The notes under the pieces were generated by a model. It had not been told where the DNA came from, ran no database searches, and was given only the letters and a program-made list of their open reading frames with translations. Below, one piece after another: positions 1-8,332 of a DNA stretch of 64,000 bases (its first letter is position 1; every line of letters starts with the position of its first letter). Made by a program: the position numbers and the translations under genes. Source of the DNA: Sphingomonas sp. BAUL-RG-20F-R05-02 (lineage in GTDB: Bacteria > Pseudomonadota > Alphaproteobacteria > Sphingomonadales > Sphingomonadaceae); assembly GCF_022662305.1 (NCBI RefSeq), contig NZ_JAKNQH010000003.1, positions 248,001 to 312,000 of the forward strand, written 5' to 3'.

Positions 1-114
1 CCCGCACGCGCGGAGGCACAATAGCTCGAACACACCCTCCGGTACGCGCCCGATGGAAGGCGCGACCGGTTCAGAGAGAGGAGACTGACATGCTTTCGTT
101 CGTCGAACGACGTC

Positions 115-2805
115 TTGCGCACACCTTGTCGGGCATCGCGTGTGGCGCGCTGGGCCATCGCCCTTGCGACGCCTGCCGCCGCGCAGACCGCGCAGCCGGT
201 GACACAGGCCGATCCAACGCCGACCACCGGCTCCGCGCCCGCCACGGCGCTGGCGGATGACGAGACGCAGCCGGCGTCCGCCAGCAGTGCGACCAACAGC
301 GACATCGTCGTCACCGGCAGCCGCATCAAGGGCGTCGCGGCGGTCGGCTCGGCGGTGATCTCGGTCGATCAGGCAAAAATCGCGCAGGAACCGGTGACGT
401 CGAGCGCGGATCTGCTGCGCCGCGTGCCGCAGGTCGTCGGGCTGGGGCAGAACCGCAACGGCGGCACCGCGCAGAACGGCGCGGCCAATGCAACGCGCGG
501 GTCCGGCATCAACCTGCGCGGGATCGGCACCAACGCGACGCTGGTGCTGTACGACGGCAAGCGCCTGCCGCCGCAGGGCACGCAGGGGCAATATACCGAC
601 CCGTCGGTGATCCCGTCGATCATGCTCAGCCGGGTCGAGGTGGTGGCGGACGGCGCATCGGCGATCTACGGGTCGGATGCGATTGCGGGGGTGGTCAACT
701 TCATCCTGCGCAAGAACTTCGACGGTGCCGAACTGCGCGCGCGCAGCGGCTTCACCGATGATGGCGCTTACGGCGAACAGCAGGTCGCCGGCCTGTTCGG
801 CAAGAAGTGGAACGGGGGCTATCTCACCTTCGCCGCCGAATATACGCACAATTCGGCGCTCTACGGCGCAAGCCTGCCCTGGTACCGCGACGACAATCGC
901 GACCGCAGCGGGCGCGATCTGCGCACTACGTTCTGCAACCCCGGCACGATCACCGCCGGTGGCCGCAGCTATGCCATTCCCGCCGGCGGCGTCACCACCG
1001 CAAACGCCGCTTCGCTGATCGCGGGAACGAGCAACAAGTGCGATTACAATGGCTACGACGCGGTCATCCCCGAACAGCAGCGGATCAGCACGGTCGTCAA
1101 TTTCAGCCAGGATGTTGGTTCGCGCCTGCGCATCTTCGCGGACGGTTTCTATTCCTACCGCGACGGGATCACGCCCGGCATCAACGACACGTTCACCGCG
1201 ACCGTGCGCAACACCAACCCGTTCTTCGTCGCGCCTGCCGCTGGCGTGACATCGGAGACGGTCGCCTATTCGTTGCTGCCCGAACTCGGCGCGGACCAGA
1301 ACCCGTACCACGGCTATTCGTGGAACGTGTCCGGCGGCGCGGAGGCCAAGCTGTTCGGCGACTGGTCCGCCACGGCCTATTACCAGCACGGCGAGTCCAA
1401 GGACGTGTCCGACCGGCGTGTCGGCGTGAACGCGGCGGCGCTGGCGACGGCGCTGGCCGACCCCAACCCGGCGACCGCGCTCAACGTGTTCGGCGGCCCG
1501 AACAACCCGGCGACGCTGGCGAGCATCCACGACAATTATTTCCAGATCGTCGGCGCGACCCGGCTCGACGTCGCGAACCTGCAATTCACCGGGTCGCTGT
1601 TCCACCTACCCGGCGGCAACGTCCGCACCGCGATCGGCGGGGAATATCGCAAGGAATATACCTTCACCAGCCTCGTGATGGGCAACAGCGCCGCGCAGCG
1701 GACGATCGCCGACGCCGGCAGCCGCGACGTGAAGGCGGTGTTCGCCGAATTGTACGTGCCGATCTTCGGCGCGGCCAACGCCATTCCCGGTTTCCAGCAA
1801 CTCACCGTGTCGCTCGCCGGCCGGTATGAGCATTACAGCAACTTCGGCGATACCAAGAACCCCAAGGTCGGCGTGACATGGAAGCCGATCCACAATCTGA
1901 CGGTGCGCGGCAGCTACGGCACCTCGTTCCGCGCGCCGACCTTCACCGAAATCTCGCAGGTCGCTGGCGGCGCCGGCCTGTATTACGATACGCTGCCCGG
2001 CGCGGCCGGCAACCAGACCGGCATCGGCATCGCCGGCGGCAACCCCGGCCTGAAACCGGAAACGGCAACGACGTGGTCGGCCGGTTTCGAATATGCGCCG
2101 TCGTTCGTGCCCGGGCTGGTCGCCACCGCGACCTATTTCGACATTGACTATAAGAACCAGATCAACGCGTTGCGCGGCACGTCCGGCATCCTCACCAACC
2201 CGCTCTACGCGCCGTTCGTCACGCTGAACCCAAGTGCGGCGCAGGTCGCGGCCCTGATCGGCTCGGGCCTGCCGATCAACCAGGCGATCAATGCATCAAC
2301 GGTGACGTTCATCGTCGACGGGCGACGGCAGAACCTTGGCGAGGCGCTGGTGCGTGGGCTCGATTTCGGGCTGAACTATGCGCACAGCTTCGGCGCGGTG
2401 AAGATCGACAGCGGCGTGCAGGGCACCTATTTCACGCATTACGGCTACATCCCGGTGCCGGGTGCCGCCTTCACCAACGTCGTCAACACCATCAACTTTC
2501 CGCAGAAATTCCGTATGCAGGCGGATGTCGGCGCGACGGTGGGCGCGGTGCACGGGCGTGTCACGCTCAACCATCTGAGCGGTTACGCCAACACCGGCGT
2601 GACGCCGTACCAGCGGATCAGCGCCTACGACACGGTCGACCTGTACCTCGGCTTCGACATCACGCCGCGCTTCACGCTGTCGGTGGATGCGCGCAACCTG
2701 TTCAACCGCAACCCGCCGTTCGTCGATCAGGTGCGCGGCTACGATCCGCAATCCACCAACCCAATCCCGCGGCTGATCTCGGTCACCGCCGGGGTCAAGT
2801 TCTGA
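115..2805 (+). CDS. TonB-dependent outer-membrane receptor (signal peptide region probably frameshifted)
   Basis: Outer-membrane active transporter. The mature part reads as a complete receptor: a plug domain after the IVVTGSRI TonB-box-like stretch, the plug signatures INLRGIGTNATLVLYDGKR and ASAIYGSDAIAGVVNFI, then a long beta-barrel ending in an aromatic residue (GVKF). The open frame can only start at a TTG (115), which gives a poor leader. An ATG at 90 with a good AGGAG (79-83) lies in another frame and is followed by a typical leader start (MLSFVERRLAHTLSGIACGAL); dropping one G from the GGG at 152-154 joins it to IALATPAAAQ, a perfect signal peptide and cleavage site. Its stop overlaps the next gene (TGATG), so it is the first gene of a tannase operon and probably imports that enzyme's substrate. 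The substrate is inferred only from the neighbours. Confidence 0.85.
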   Translation: MRTPCRASRVARWAIALATPAAAQTAQPVTQADPTPTTGSAPATALADDETQPASASSATNSDIVVTGSRIKGVAAVGSAVISVDQAKIAQEPVTSSADLLRRVPQVVGLGQNRNGGTAQNGAANATRGSGINLRGIGTNATLVLYDGKRLPPQGTQGQYTDPSVIPSIMLSRVEVVADGASAIYGSDAIAGVVNFILRKNFDGAELRARSGFTDDGAYGEQQVAGLFGKKWNGGYLTFAAEYTHNSALYGASLPWYRDDNRDRSGRDLRTTFCNPGTITAGGRSYAIPAGGVTTANAASLIAGTSNKCDYNGYDAVIPEQQRISTVVNFSQDVGSRLRIFADGFYSYRDGITPGINDTFTATVRNTNPFFVAPAAGVTSETVAYSLLPELGADQNPYHGYSWNVSGGAEAKLFGDWSATAYYQHGESKDVSDRRVGVNAAALATALADPNPATALNVFGGPNNPATLASIHDNYFQIVGATRLDVANLQFTGSLFHLPGGNVRTAIGGEYRKEYTFTSLVMGNSAAQRTIADAGSRDVKAVFAELYVPIFGAANAIPGFQQLTVSLAGRYEHYSNFGDTKNPKVGVTWKPIHNLTVRGSYGTSFRAPTFTEISQVAGGAGLYYDTLPGAAGNQTGIGIAGGNPGLKPETATTWSAGFEYAPSFVPGLVATATYFDIDYKNQINALRGTSGILTNPLYAPFVTLNPSAAQVAALIGSGLPINQAINASTVTFIVDGRRQNLGEALVRGLDFGLNYAHSFGAVKIDSGVQGTYFTHYGYIPVPGAAFTNVVNTINFPQKFRMQADVGATVGAVHGRVTLNHLSGYANTGVTPYQRISAYDTVDLYLGFDITPRFTLSVDARNLFNRNPPFVDQVRGYDPQSTNPIPRLISVTAGVKF

Positions 2806-4346
2806 TGCGCCGCCGCTGGTGTCTCGCCGGCCTGGTCGCGGCCGGTTGGGCGGTGCCGGCGGCGGCACAGGATTGCGCGAGCCTGGCGGGAACATACGCC
2901 GGCGCGGTCGTCGTCACCAACGCGGCGGCGGTTCATGCGAACGCTGCGCAGCCGTTCCAGCCGGATACGCCGGGCGGGTACAAGTCGTTGCCCGTCCGGG
3001 TACCGCTATGTCGGGTCGCGGGTACGATCGAGGGCGATATCGGCTTTGAATTATGGTTGCCGCTGGCGGGTGCGTGGAACGGCCGGCTGCTCGGCGCCGG
3101 TGTCGGCGGGGATGCCGGCGTGTTCAACTATAACGACCTCAGCCGCCGCGTGACCGAAGGGTTCGCCGCTGTCACCACCGACAGCGGCCACAGGAGCAGC
3201 CAGCCGCACTGGATGATGAACCCGAAGGTGCGCACCGACTACGAACACCGTGCCACGCACCTCGCCACGCTGGCCGCCAAAGCCATCGTCGCGCGCTTCT
3301 ACGCGCGGCCGGCGACGCACAGCTATTTCCTCGGCTGTTCGGGCGGCGGGCGGCAGGGCCTCAAGGAACTGGAGGAATATCCCGCCGATTACGACGGCAT
3401 CGTCGCGGGTGCGCCGGGGCCGTACATGCCGCTGATTTCGGTGCGGATGATGTGGTCCTCGCTGCTTCAGAAGCAGCAACCGGCTGCGGCGCTGAGCGAC
3501 GCCGACTGGTCGTTGTACGAGAAGGCGACCTTTGCAGCCTGCGACGCGAAGGACGGAGTGCGCGACGGCGTGGTCGAGAACCCGCTGACGTGCGGGTTCA
3601 AGCCGGCCGCGCTCGCCTGCAAGCCCGGCCAGAGCGGCGGCTGCCTGTCCGCGCCGAAGGTGAGGATGCTCGCCACCATCGTCGGCGCAATGCCCGATGA
3701 ACACGGACGGCCGATGGACCGCGGCCTGTTGCCGGGCGTGCGGACGCGGCCTGGCCCGCCGTCGCCGTTGCTGCGCCAGATGTGGGCGGATGCGGTGCAC
3801 AACAACCCGGATTGGGACGAGAACACGTTCCGGCGCAGCGCCGATCTCGCCGCCGCCAATACTGCGATGCCGCAGTTGCGCGCCGACCGTACCGACATCG
3901 CCCCGTTCCTCGCGCGCGGTGGCAAGGCGATCATCTATCAGGGTTGGCAGGACCCTTCGGTCATCGCCGGGCCGACGATCGACTTCTACCGCCGGCTTGC
4001 CGCCGCACAGGGCGGGATGGCCGCGCTTCGGCAATCGGTGCGTTTGATGATGGTGCCGGGCATGTACCATTGTCAGGGCGGCCCCGGTGTCGACCAGTTC
4101 GGGGGCTCGGGGCAGGCCACCGCACCCGGCGATCCGCAGGGCGACGTGCTGTGGTCGGTGATCGACTGGGTCGAGCATGGCCGCACGCCCGATGCGGTCA
4201 TCGGCACGCGCCTGTCGGCGGGCGTGCCGGTGTTCACCCGCAAGCTGTGCGCGTTCCCACAGAGCGCGCGCTATACCGGCGGCGATCAGGCGGATGCGCG
4301 ATCGTACCGATGTGTGCTCGATCCCGTGCTGGCGGCGTACCGCTGA
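2805..4346 (+). CDS. Tannase/feruloyl esterase family protein
   Basis: Secreted serine esterase of the tannase/feruloyl esterase family, 513 residues, the usual family length. It has an N-terminal signal peptide (MRRRWCLAGLVAAGW...AAAQ), a nucleophile elbow GCSGGGRQG near residue 180, a late Asp in QGWQDPSV and a His in GMYHCQGG, which fits the family's Ser-Asp-His triad; the Cys beside the Ser and the Cys beside the His match the conserved disulfide of this family. It starts on the TGATG overlap with the receptor gene, so the two are translationally coupled. Members cleave gallate, ferulate or p-coumarate esters; which one applies here cannot be read from the sequence. Confidence 0.88.
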   Translation: MRRRWCLAGLVAAGWAVPAAAQDCASLAGTYAGAVVVTNAAAVHANAAQPFQPDTPGGYKSLPVRVPLCRVAGTIEGDIGFELWLPLAGAWNGRLLGAGVGGDAGVFNYNDLSRRVTEGFAAVTTDSGHRSSQPHWMMNPKVRTDYEHRATHLATLAAKAIVARFYARPATHSYFLGCSGGGRQGLKELEEYPADYDGIVAGAPGPYMPLISVRMMWSSLLQKQQPAAALSDADWSLYEKATFAACDAKDGVRDGVVENPLTCGFKPAALACKPGQSGGCLSAPKVRMLATIVGAMPDEHGRPMDRGLLPGVRTRPGPPSPLLRQMWADAVHNNPDWDENTFRRSADLAAANTAMPQLRADRTDIAPFLARGGKAIIYQGWQDPSVIAGPTIDFYRRLAAAQGGMAALRQSVRLMMVPGMYHCQGGPGVDQFGGSGQATAPGDPQGDVLWSVIDWVEHGRTPDAVIGTRLSAGVPVFTRKLCAFPQSARYTGGDQADARSYRCVLDPVLAAYR

Positions 4347-4347
4347 C

Positions 4348-5712
4348 ATGCTGAGCGACCGCATCGCCACGCACATCGCCGAGATGTCGTACGCGGCGCT
4401 GTCGCCGCACGCGCTCGACATGACGCGGCTGGCGTTGCTCGATGCGATCGGCGTCATGCTGGGGGCAAGCGGGCTGAGCCCGGAGGCGACGCCGTTCCGC
4501 GATCTCTCGCTGGCGAGCGGCACCGGGCCGAGCCTACTGCTCGGCGGTACGAAGCGGGTGCCGGCGACCGCAGCGGCGTTCGCCAACGGTGCGCTCGCCC
4601 ATGCGCTTGATTTTGAGGATGCGTTCGACCGTGCGCCCTGCCACCCCAATGCCGCGCTGGTGCCCGCGCTGCTCGCGCTGGCGGATGCGCGCGGCGTCAC
4701 CGCCACGGAGTTTCTCGCGGCGATGGCGATCGGCTGTGACCTGACCTGTCGCATGGCACTCGCGCTTGGCGTACCGATGGAGGCAGGCGGCTGGTATCCG
4801 CCGCCGATCCTGGGCGCGTTCGGCGCGACGGCAGGCGCGGCGCGGCTGCTCGGCCTCGATGCGGCGCAGACCCGGTCGGCGCTGTCGCTCGCTTTGTGTC
4901 AGGCGACCGCGCCCGGAGAGATCAAGCATAGCGTCGCCACTACGATACGTGCCGTGCGGGAGGCTTTCCCGGCGCAGGCGGCGGTGACGGCGGCGTTACT
5001 GGCGCAAAGCGGCGTGATCGGTTTCGAGTCGCCGCTGGAGGGGGAAGGTGGCTTCTATCGCCTCTATGCGGGTGGCATGTTCGATGAAGCGGTACTGCTC
5101 GACGGGCTGGGCGAGCGGGTGCACGGCGAACAGCTCAGTTTCAAGCGCTGGCCGGCCTGTCGCGGCACGCACGCCTATATCGAGGCGGCGCTGCGCCTGC
5201 GCGAGCGGCTTGGTGGCGCGTGGCAGCGCATTGCGGGGATCACCATCACGGTCGGCGACGTGCAGCGCATGCTGGTTGAGCCGCCGGCCCGTAAGCAGGC
5301 GCCCGCCACCGCGATCGACGCCAAGTTCAGTATTTTCTACACGGTGGCGTGCGCGCTGGTGCGCGGCGCGGTCGGACTGCAGGATTTCGACGGTGGCGCG
5401 CGGGCCGATGCCGATCTGCTTGCGCTCACCGCCCGCATGGCGGCGATCCATGACACCGCGCAGGTGGCGACCGCGTTCGGCGGCATCGTCACCGTCACGC
5501 TCGATGACGGCAGCGTGTTGCGCGAGGCGGTGATGGTCCCGCTCGGTCATCCTGACCGCCCGATCGCGACCGCGGCGCTGATCGACAAATTCGTGGCATG
5601 TGCGGGGGAGGCGGCGCTGCCCTACAGTGCGGCAGCGGCGGGGGCGTTGGCGGAACGACTGCTGTCGCTTGGCGGCGATACGAACGTCGCCATGCTGCTG
5701 GCGCGCGATTGA
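4348..5712 (+). CDS. MmgE/PrpD family protein
   Basis: Cytoplasmic protein of 454 residues with no signal peptide. The all-helical N-terminal half (LALLDAIGVMLGASG, FANGALAHALDFEDAFDRAPCHPNAALVPALLALA) and the SFKRWPACRGTHAYIEAALRL stretch are typical of the MmgE/PrpD superfamily, which includes 2-methylcitrate dehydratase and cis-aconitate decarboxylase. The start was placed at the ATG just after the esterase stop (one base between); longer frames reach into the esterase gene. Presence between a tannase and an alpha/beta hydrolase suggests it acts on a small hydroxy- or carboxylic acid freed by those enzymes, but this is inference; no propionate-pathway partner is nearby. Confidence 0.8.
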   Translation: MLSDRIATHIAEMSYAALSPHALDMTRLALLDAIGVMLGASGLSPEATPFRDLSLASGTGPSLLLGGTKRVPATAAAFANGALAHALDFEDAFDRAPCHPNAALVPALLALADARGVTATEFLAAMAIGCDLTCRMALALGVPMEAGGWYPPPILGAFGATAGAARLLGLDAAQTRSALSLALCQATAPGEIKHSVATTIRAVREAFPAQAAVTAALLAQSGVIGFESPLEGEGGFYRLYAGGMFDEAVLLDGLGERVHGEQLSFKRWPACRGTHAYIEAALRLRERLGGAWQRIAGITITVGDVQRMLVEPPARKQAPATAIDAKFSIFYTVACALVRGAVGLQDFDGGARADADLLALTARMAAIHDTAQVATAFGGIVTVTLDDGSVLREAVMVPLGHPDRPIATAALIDKFVACAGEAALPYSAAAAGALAERLLSLGGDTNVAMLLARD

Positions 5713-5723
5713 AGGAGAATGAC

Positions 5724-7124
5724 ATGCCTCGCACGATGATCGCGCTGGCAGCGCTGCTGGCGATCGGCGCAGCTCCGGCTCCGGCTCCGGCGCCGGCTGT
5801 GCGGCATGTCGAGGCGCGGCTCGATACCGGCAACGTCTGGGCGGCGGACATCCCGGCGCAGTGGAACGGCACGGTGCTGCTGTTCAGCCATGGCTTCAGC
5901 GCCGGCCCGGCCAACCCGCCGCGCGATCGCCCGCACGAAGGCGCGGAGGCGTTGCTGGCAAGCGGATATGCGCTGCTCGGCAGTTCGTACCGCGAAACCG
6001 GCTGGGCGGTCGAGAAAGCCGTACCGGACCAGATCGACGCGCTCGACGCGTTTGCGCGCGCCGTCGGCAAACCGCGTCGCGTCATCGCTTATGGCGAGTC
6101 GATGGGCGGCCTCGTCACCGCCGCGCTGGTCGAGCGCCATCCGGACCGGATCGACGGGGCGATGCCGATGTGCGCGTCGCTATCGGGCACGCTCGGCATG
6201 GAGAACCAGGCGCTCGACGGCGCATGGGCGCTGAGGACGCTGGTCGATCCCGGCGCACCGCTTCGCATCGTGGGCGTCTGGCATCCCGGCGCCCCGCAAC
6301 CCCCGATCCGCGAGGAAGGCCCGGCGGTGGACGCGCTGCTCGCCAAAGCGACTGCCACGCCGGCAGGCCGCGCCCGCCTCGCGCTTGCCGCGGTGTTCGC
6401 ACAACTGCCCGACCGGCCCGATGCGAAGGCACCGCCGGCGGGCTCGTCCGATCTCGACGGGCGGGTCGATGCCTATGCGCGCTGGTTCGCGATGGGGGTC
6501 TTCTTCCCCCGCTTCGAACAGGAGCGCCGCGCCGGTGGCAACGCGTCGTGGAACATCGACGTCGATTACGCGGCGCAACTTGCAGCCTCGGGCAAGCGGG
6601 CGATGGTGGAGGCGTTGTATCGGCGCGCGGGGCTATCGCTTGCCGCCGATCTCGCGACGCTTGCCAAAGCACCGCGCATCGCCGCCGATCCGAAGGCGGT
6701 CGCCTATATGCGCGCGAATTTCGTTCCGACCGGCAAGCTTCTTCGCCCTGTCCTGACGCTGCATACCATCGGAGACGGCGCGACGATGGTGACGTATGAG
6801 CAGGCATATCAGGACATCGTGCGCCGCGCTGCCTCCGGGCAGATGCTGCGCCAGGTGTATGTTCAGGCGACCGGCCATTGCACCTTCAATGCCGCTGAGA
6901 CCGTGGCCGCGATCACGGTGTTAGACCGGCGCATTTCGACCGGCCGTTGGGACGACGCCGCGCTTTTGGCATCGAGCCTGAATCGATCAGCGGGGCCGAC
7001 CGCGCGCTTTGCGGCCTATCGACCTGCCCGGTTCCTCCGGCCCTGCGGTGCCGTGGAGCACACGTGTGCGGGCGAGCCAGCTTCGGAGACAGACGTACAG
7101 GACACAAGGGAGCGGGTTCACTAG
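5724..7124 (+). CDS. Secreted alpha/beta hydrolase
   Basis: Predicted exported hydrolase (MPRTMIALAALLAIGAAPAPAPAPA leader), 466 residues. An oxyanion-type LFSHGFSAGP stretch near residue 50 and a nucleophile elbow YGESMGG near residue 120 place it in the alpha/beta hydrolase fold; a late GHCTFN supplies the likely His. Start chosen at the ATG preceded by GAAGGAG; it follows the MmgE/PrpD gene by 11 bases, so it is the last gene of the receptor-tannase operon. The last 30 or so residues after PARFLRP are rich in Cys, Glu and Thr and look unlike the rest, so the native C-terminus may have been extended by a lost stop. Substrate unknown. Confidence 0.75.
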   Translation: MPRTMIALAALLAIGAAPAPAPAPAVRHVEARLDTGNVWAADIPAQWNGTVLLFSHGFSAGPANPPRDRPHEGAEALLASGYALLGSSYRETGWAVEKAVPDQIDALDAFARAVGKPRRVIAYGESMGGLVTAALVERHPDRIDGAMPMCASLSGTLGMENQALDGAWALRTLVDPGAPLRIVGVWHPGAPQPPIREEGPAVDALLAKATATPAGRARLALAAVFAQLPDRPDAKAPPAGSSDLDGRVDAYARWFAMGVFFPRFEQERRAGGNASWNIDVDYAAQLAASGKRAMVEALYRRAGLSLAADLATLAKAPRIAADPKAVAYMRANFVPTGKLLRPVLTLHTIGDGATMVTYEQAYQDIVRRAASGQMLRQVYVQATGHCTFNAAETVAAITVLDRRISTGRWDDAALLASSLNRSAGPTARFAAYRPARFLRPCGAVEHTCAGEPASETDVQDTRERVH

Positions 7125-7174
7125 CGGGGGCGCCAATGCAATGCGTCTCCTCAGCCGTTAGAAAAGCCCCCCGA

Positions 7175-7193
7175 ACGGCAAGCGTGTTGCCGT
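7175..7193. terminator. Hairpin after the tannase operon
   Basis: Perfect 7-bp inverted repeat (ACGGCAA / TTGCCGT) with a 5-base loop, 50 bases after the alpha/beta hydrolase stop. It could end the upstream transcript; there is no T-run, so this is tentative. Confidence 0.35.
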
Positions 7194-7222
7194 CGCCGCA
7201 TCAGCGAGGAGCAGCATTGGCT

Positions 7223-7251
7223 TTGACATGTGCCGATCTGGCAGTGATGAT
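7223..7251 (+). promoter_or_regulatory. Putative sigma-70 promoter of the esterase-GH127 genes
   Basis: A consensus -35 (TTGACA, 7223-7228) and a -10-like GATGAT (7246-7251) are 17 bases apart and end 27 bases before the ATG at 7279. Position and spacing fit a housekeeping promoter; the -10 matches only four of six bases. Confidence 0.4.
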
Positions 7252-7278
7252 CGTGTCGGAGAGGGGCAACGAGCGCCT

Positions 7279-8247
7279 ATGTTGAATCGTCGCGAAACGC
7301 TGCTGGCCGGCATGGCCACCGGTTTGCTAAGCTCTGCGGCCCGCGCGGCGGTCCCTGGCGCCTGGCCCGCTTACCCCACGGAGGAGATCGACGTGTGGCC
7401 CGGCATCCCGCCTGGTGCCCCCGCCATCCTGCCGGTCGAACAGGTGATCGAGACCGGCGACGCCCAGCATCACGGCCGCATGGTCAAGGGCATCGTTCGC
7501 CCGCGCATGAAGGTGTTCCGGCCTTCCAGGCCCAACGGCGCGGCGCTGCTGGTGACGCCCGGCGGCGGCTATTCGGTGATCGTCATCGACGTGGAAGGGT
7601 ATCAGATCGGACCCTGGCTCGCCGAGCGCGGCTGGACGGTGTTCGTCCTATACTATCGGCTGCCGGGCGAAGGCTGGGCGCACCGCGCGGATGTGCCGCT
7701 GGCAGACGCGCAGCGCGCGATGCGACTGATCCGGTCGCGCGCGCCGACCTACGGCATCGATCCCGCCAAGGTGGGCGCGCTCGGCTTTTCGGCTGGCGGT
7801 CATGTCTGCGGCGATCTCGCCACCCGCTATGACGCGACAGTGTATGCGCCGGTCGATGCGGCGGATCGGCTGAGCGCGCGGCCAGCGATCGCGGCGCCGA
7901 TCTATGCGGTCCAGTCGATGAGCGCGCCGCTCGCACATGGTGGTTCGCGCGACATGCTGCTGGGTCCAAACCCGTCGGTCGAGACCCAGCGAGCGCATAG
8001 CCCGGCGCATAACGTGACCGCAGCGACGCCGCCCGTCTTCATGGCCCATGCCGAGGATGACACGACCGTCTCGGTCGAGAATACCGTGGAGATGCGCGCC
8101 GCGCTCAAGATGGCGGGCGTCAAGGTTGAGACGCATCTGTTCACCGCCGGCCGGCACGGCCTGGGGTTGCCGGGCGCGGCAGGAGAGCCCGCGCGGCACT
8201 GGAAGGACATGTTCGCCGTCTGGGCGCAGGCGCAAGGGCTCGGCTAG
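7279..8247 (+). CDS. Alpha/beta hydrolase, acetyl-xylan-esterase-like
   Basis: Exported carbohydrate-esterase-like hydrolase of 322 residues. The leader MLNRRETLLAGMATGLLSSAARAA carries a twin-arginine-type NRR. Fold marks are TPGGGYSVIV (oxyanion region), the nucleophile elbow GFSAGGH near residue 175, HAEDDTTV (Asp) and GRHGLG (His). It belongs to the same group as the hydrolases at 42263-43219 and 50715-51551. Family members remove acetyl or aryl groups from xylan and pectin side chains; the exact bond is not known. The ATG at 7279 was chosen because the leader begins there; an upstream in-frame start would add an unrelated segment. It precedes a GH127 gene by 85 bases. Confidence 0.75.
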   Translation: MLNRRETLLAGMATGLLSSAARAAVPGAWPAYPTEEIDVWPGIPPGAPAILPVEQVIETGDAQHHGRMVKGIVRPRMKVFRPSRPNGAALLVTPGGGYSVIVIDVEGYQIGPWLAERGWTVFVLYYRLPGEGWAHRADVPLADAQRAMRLIRSRAPTYGIDPAKVGALGFSAGGHVCGDLATRYDATVYAPVDAADRLSARPAIAAPIYAVQSMSAPLAHGGSRDMLLGPNPSVETQRAHSPAHNVTAATPPVFMAHAEDDTTVSVENTVEMRAALKMAGVKVETHLFTAGRHGLGLPGAAGEPARHWKDMFAVWAQAQGLG

Positions 8248-8332
8248 GCGGCTTGATCTTCGCTCTGTCGTCGCGGTTGCCAAATCGTGGGCGCAACCGG
8301 ATAAGGCCGCAAAGCCGTTTGGGAGAGAGAGC

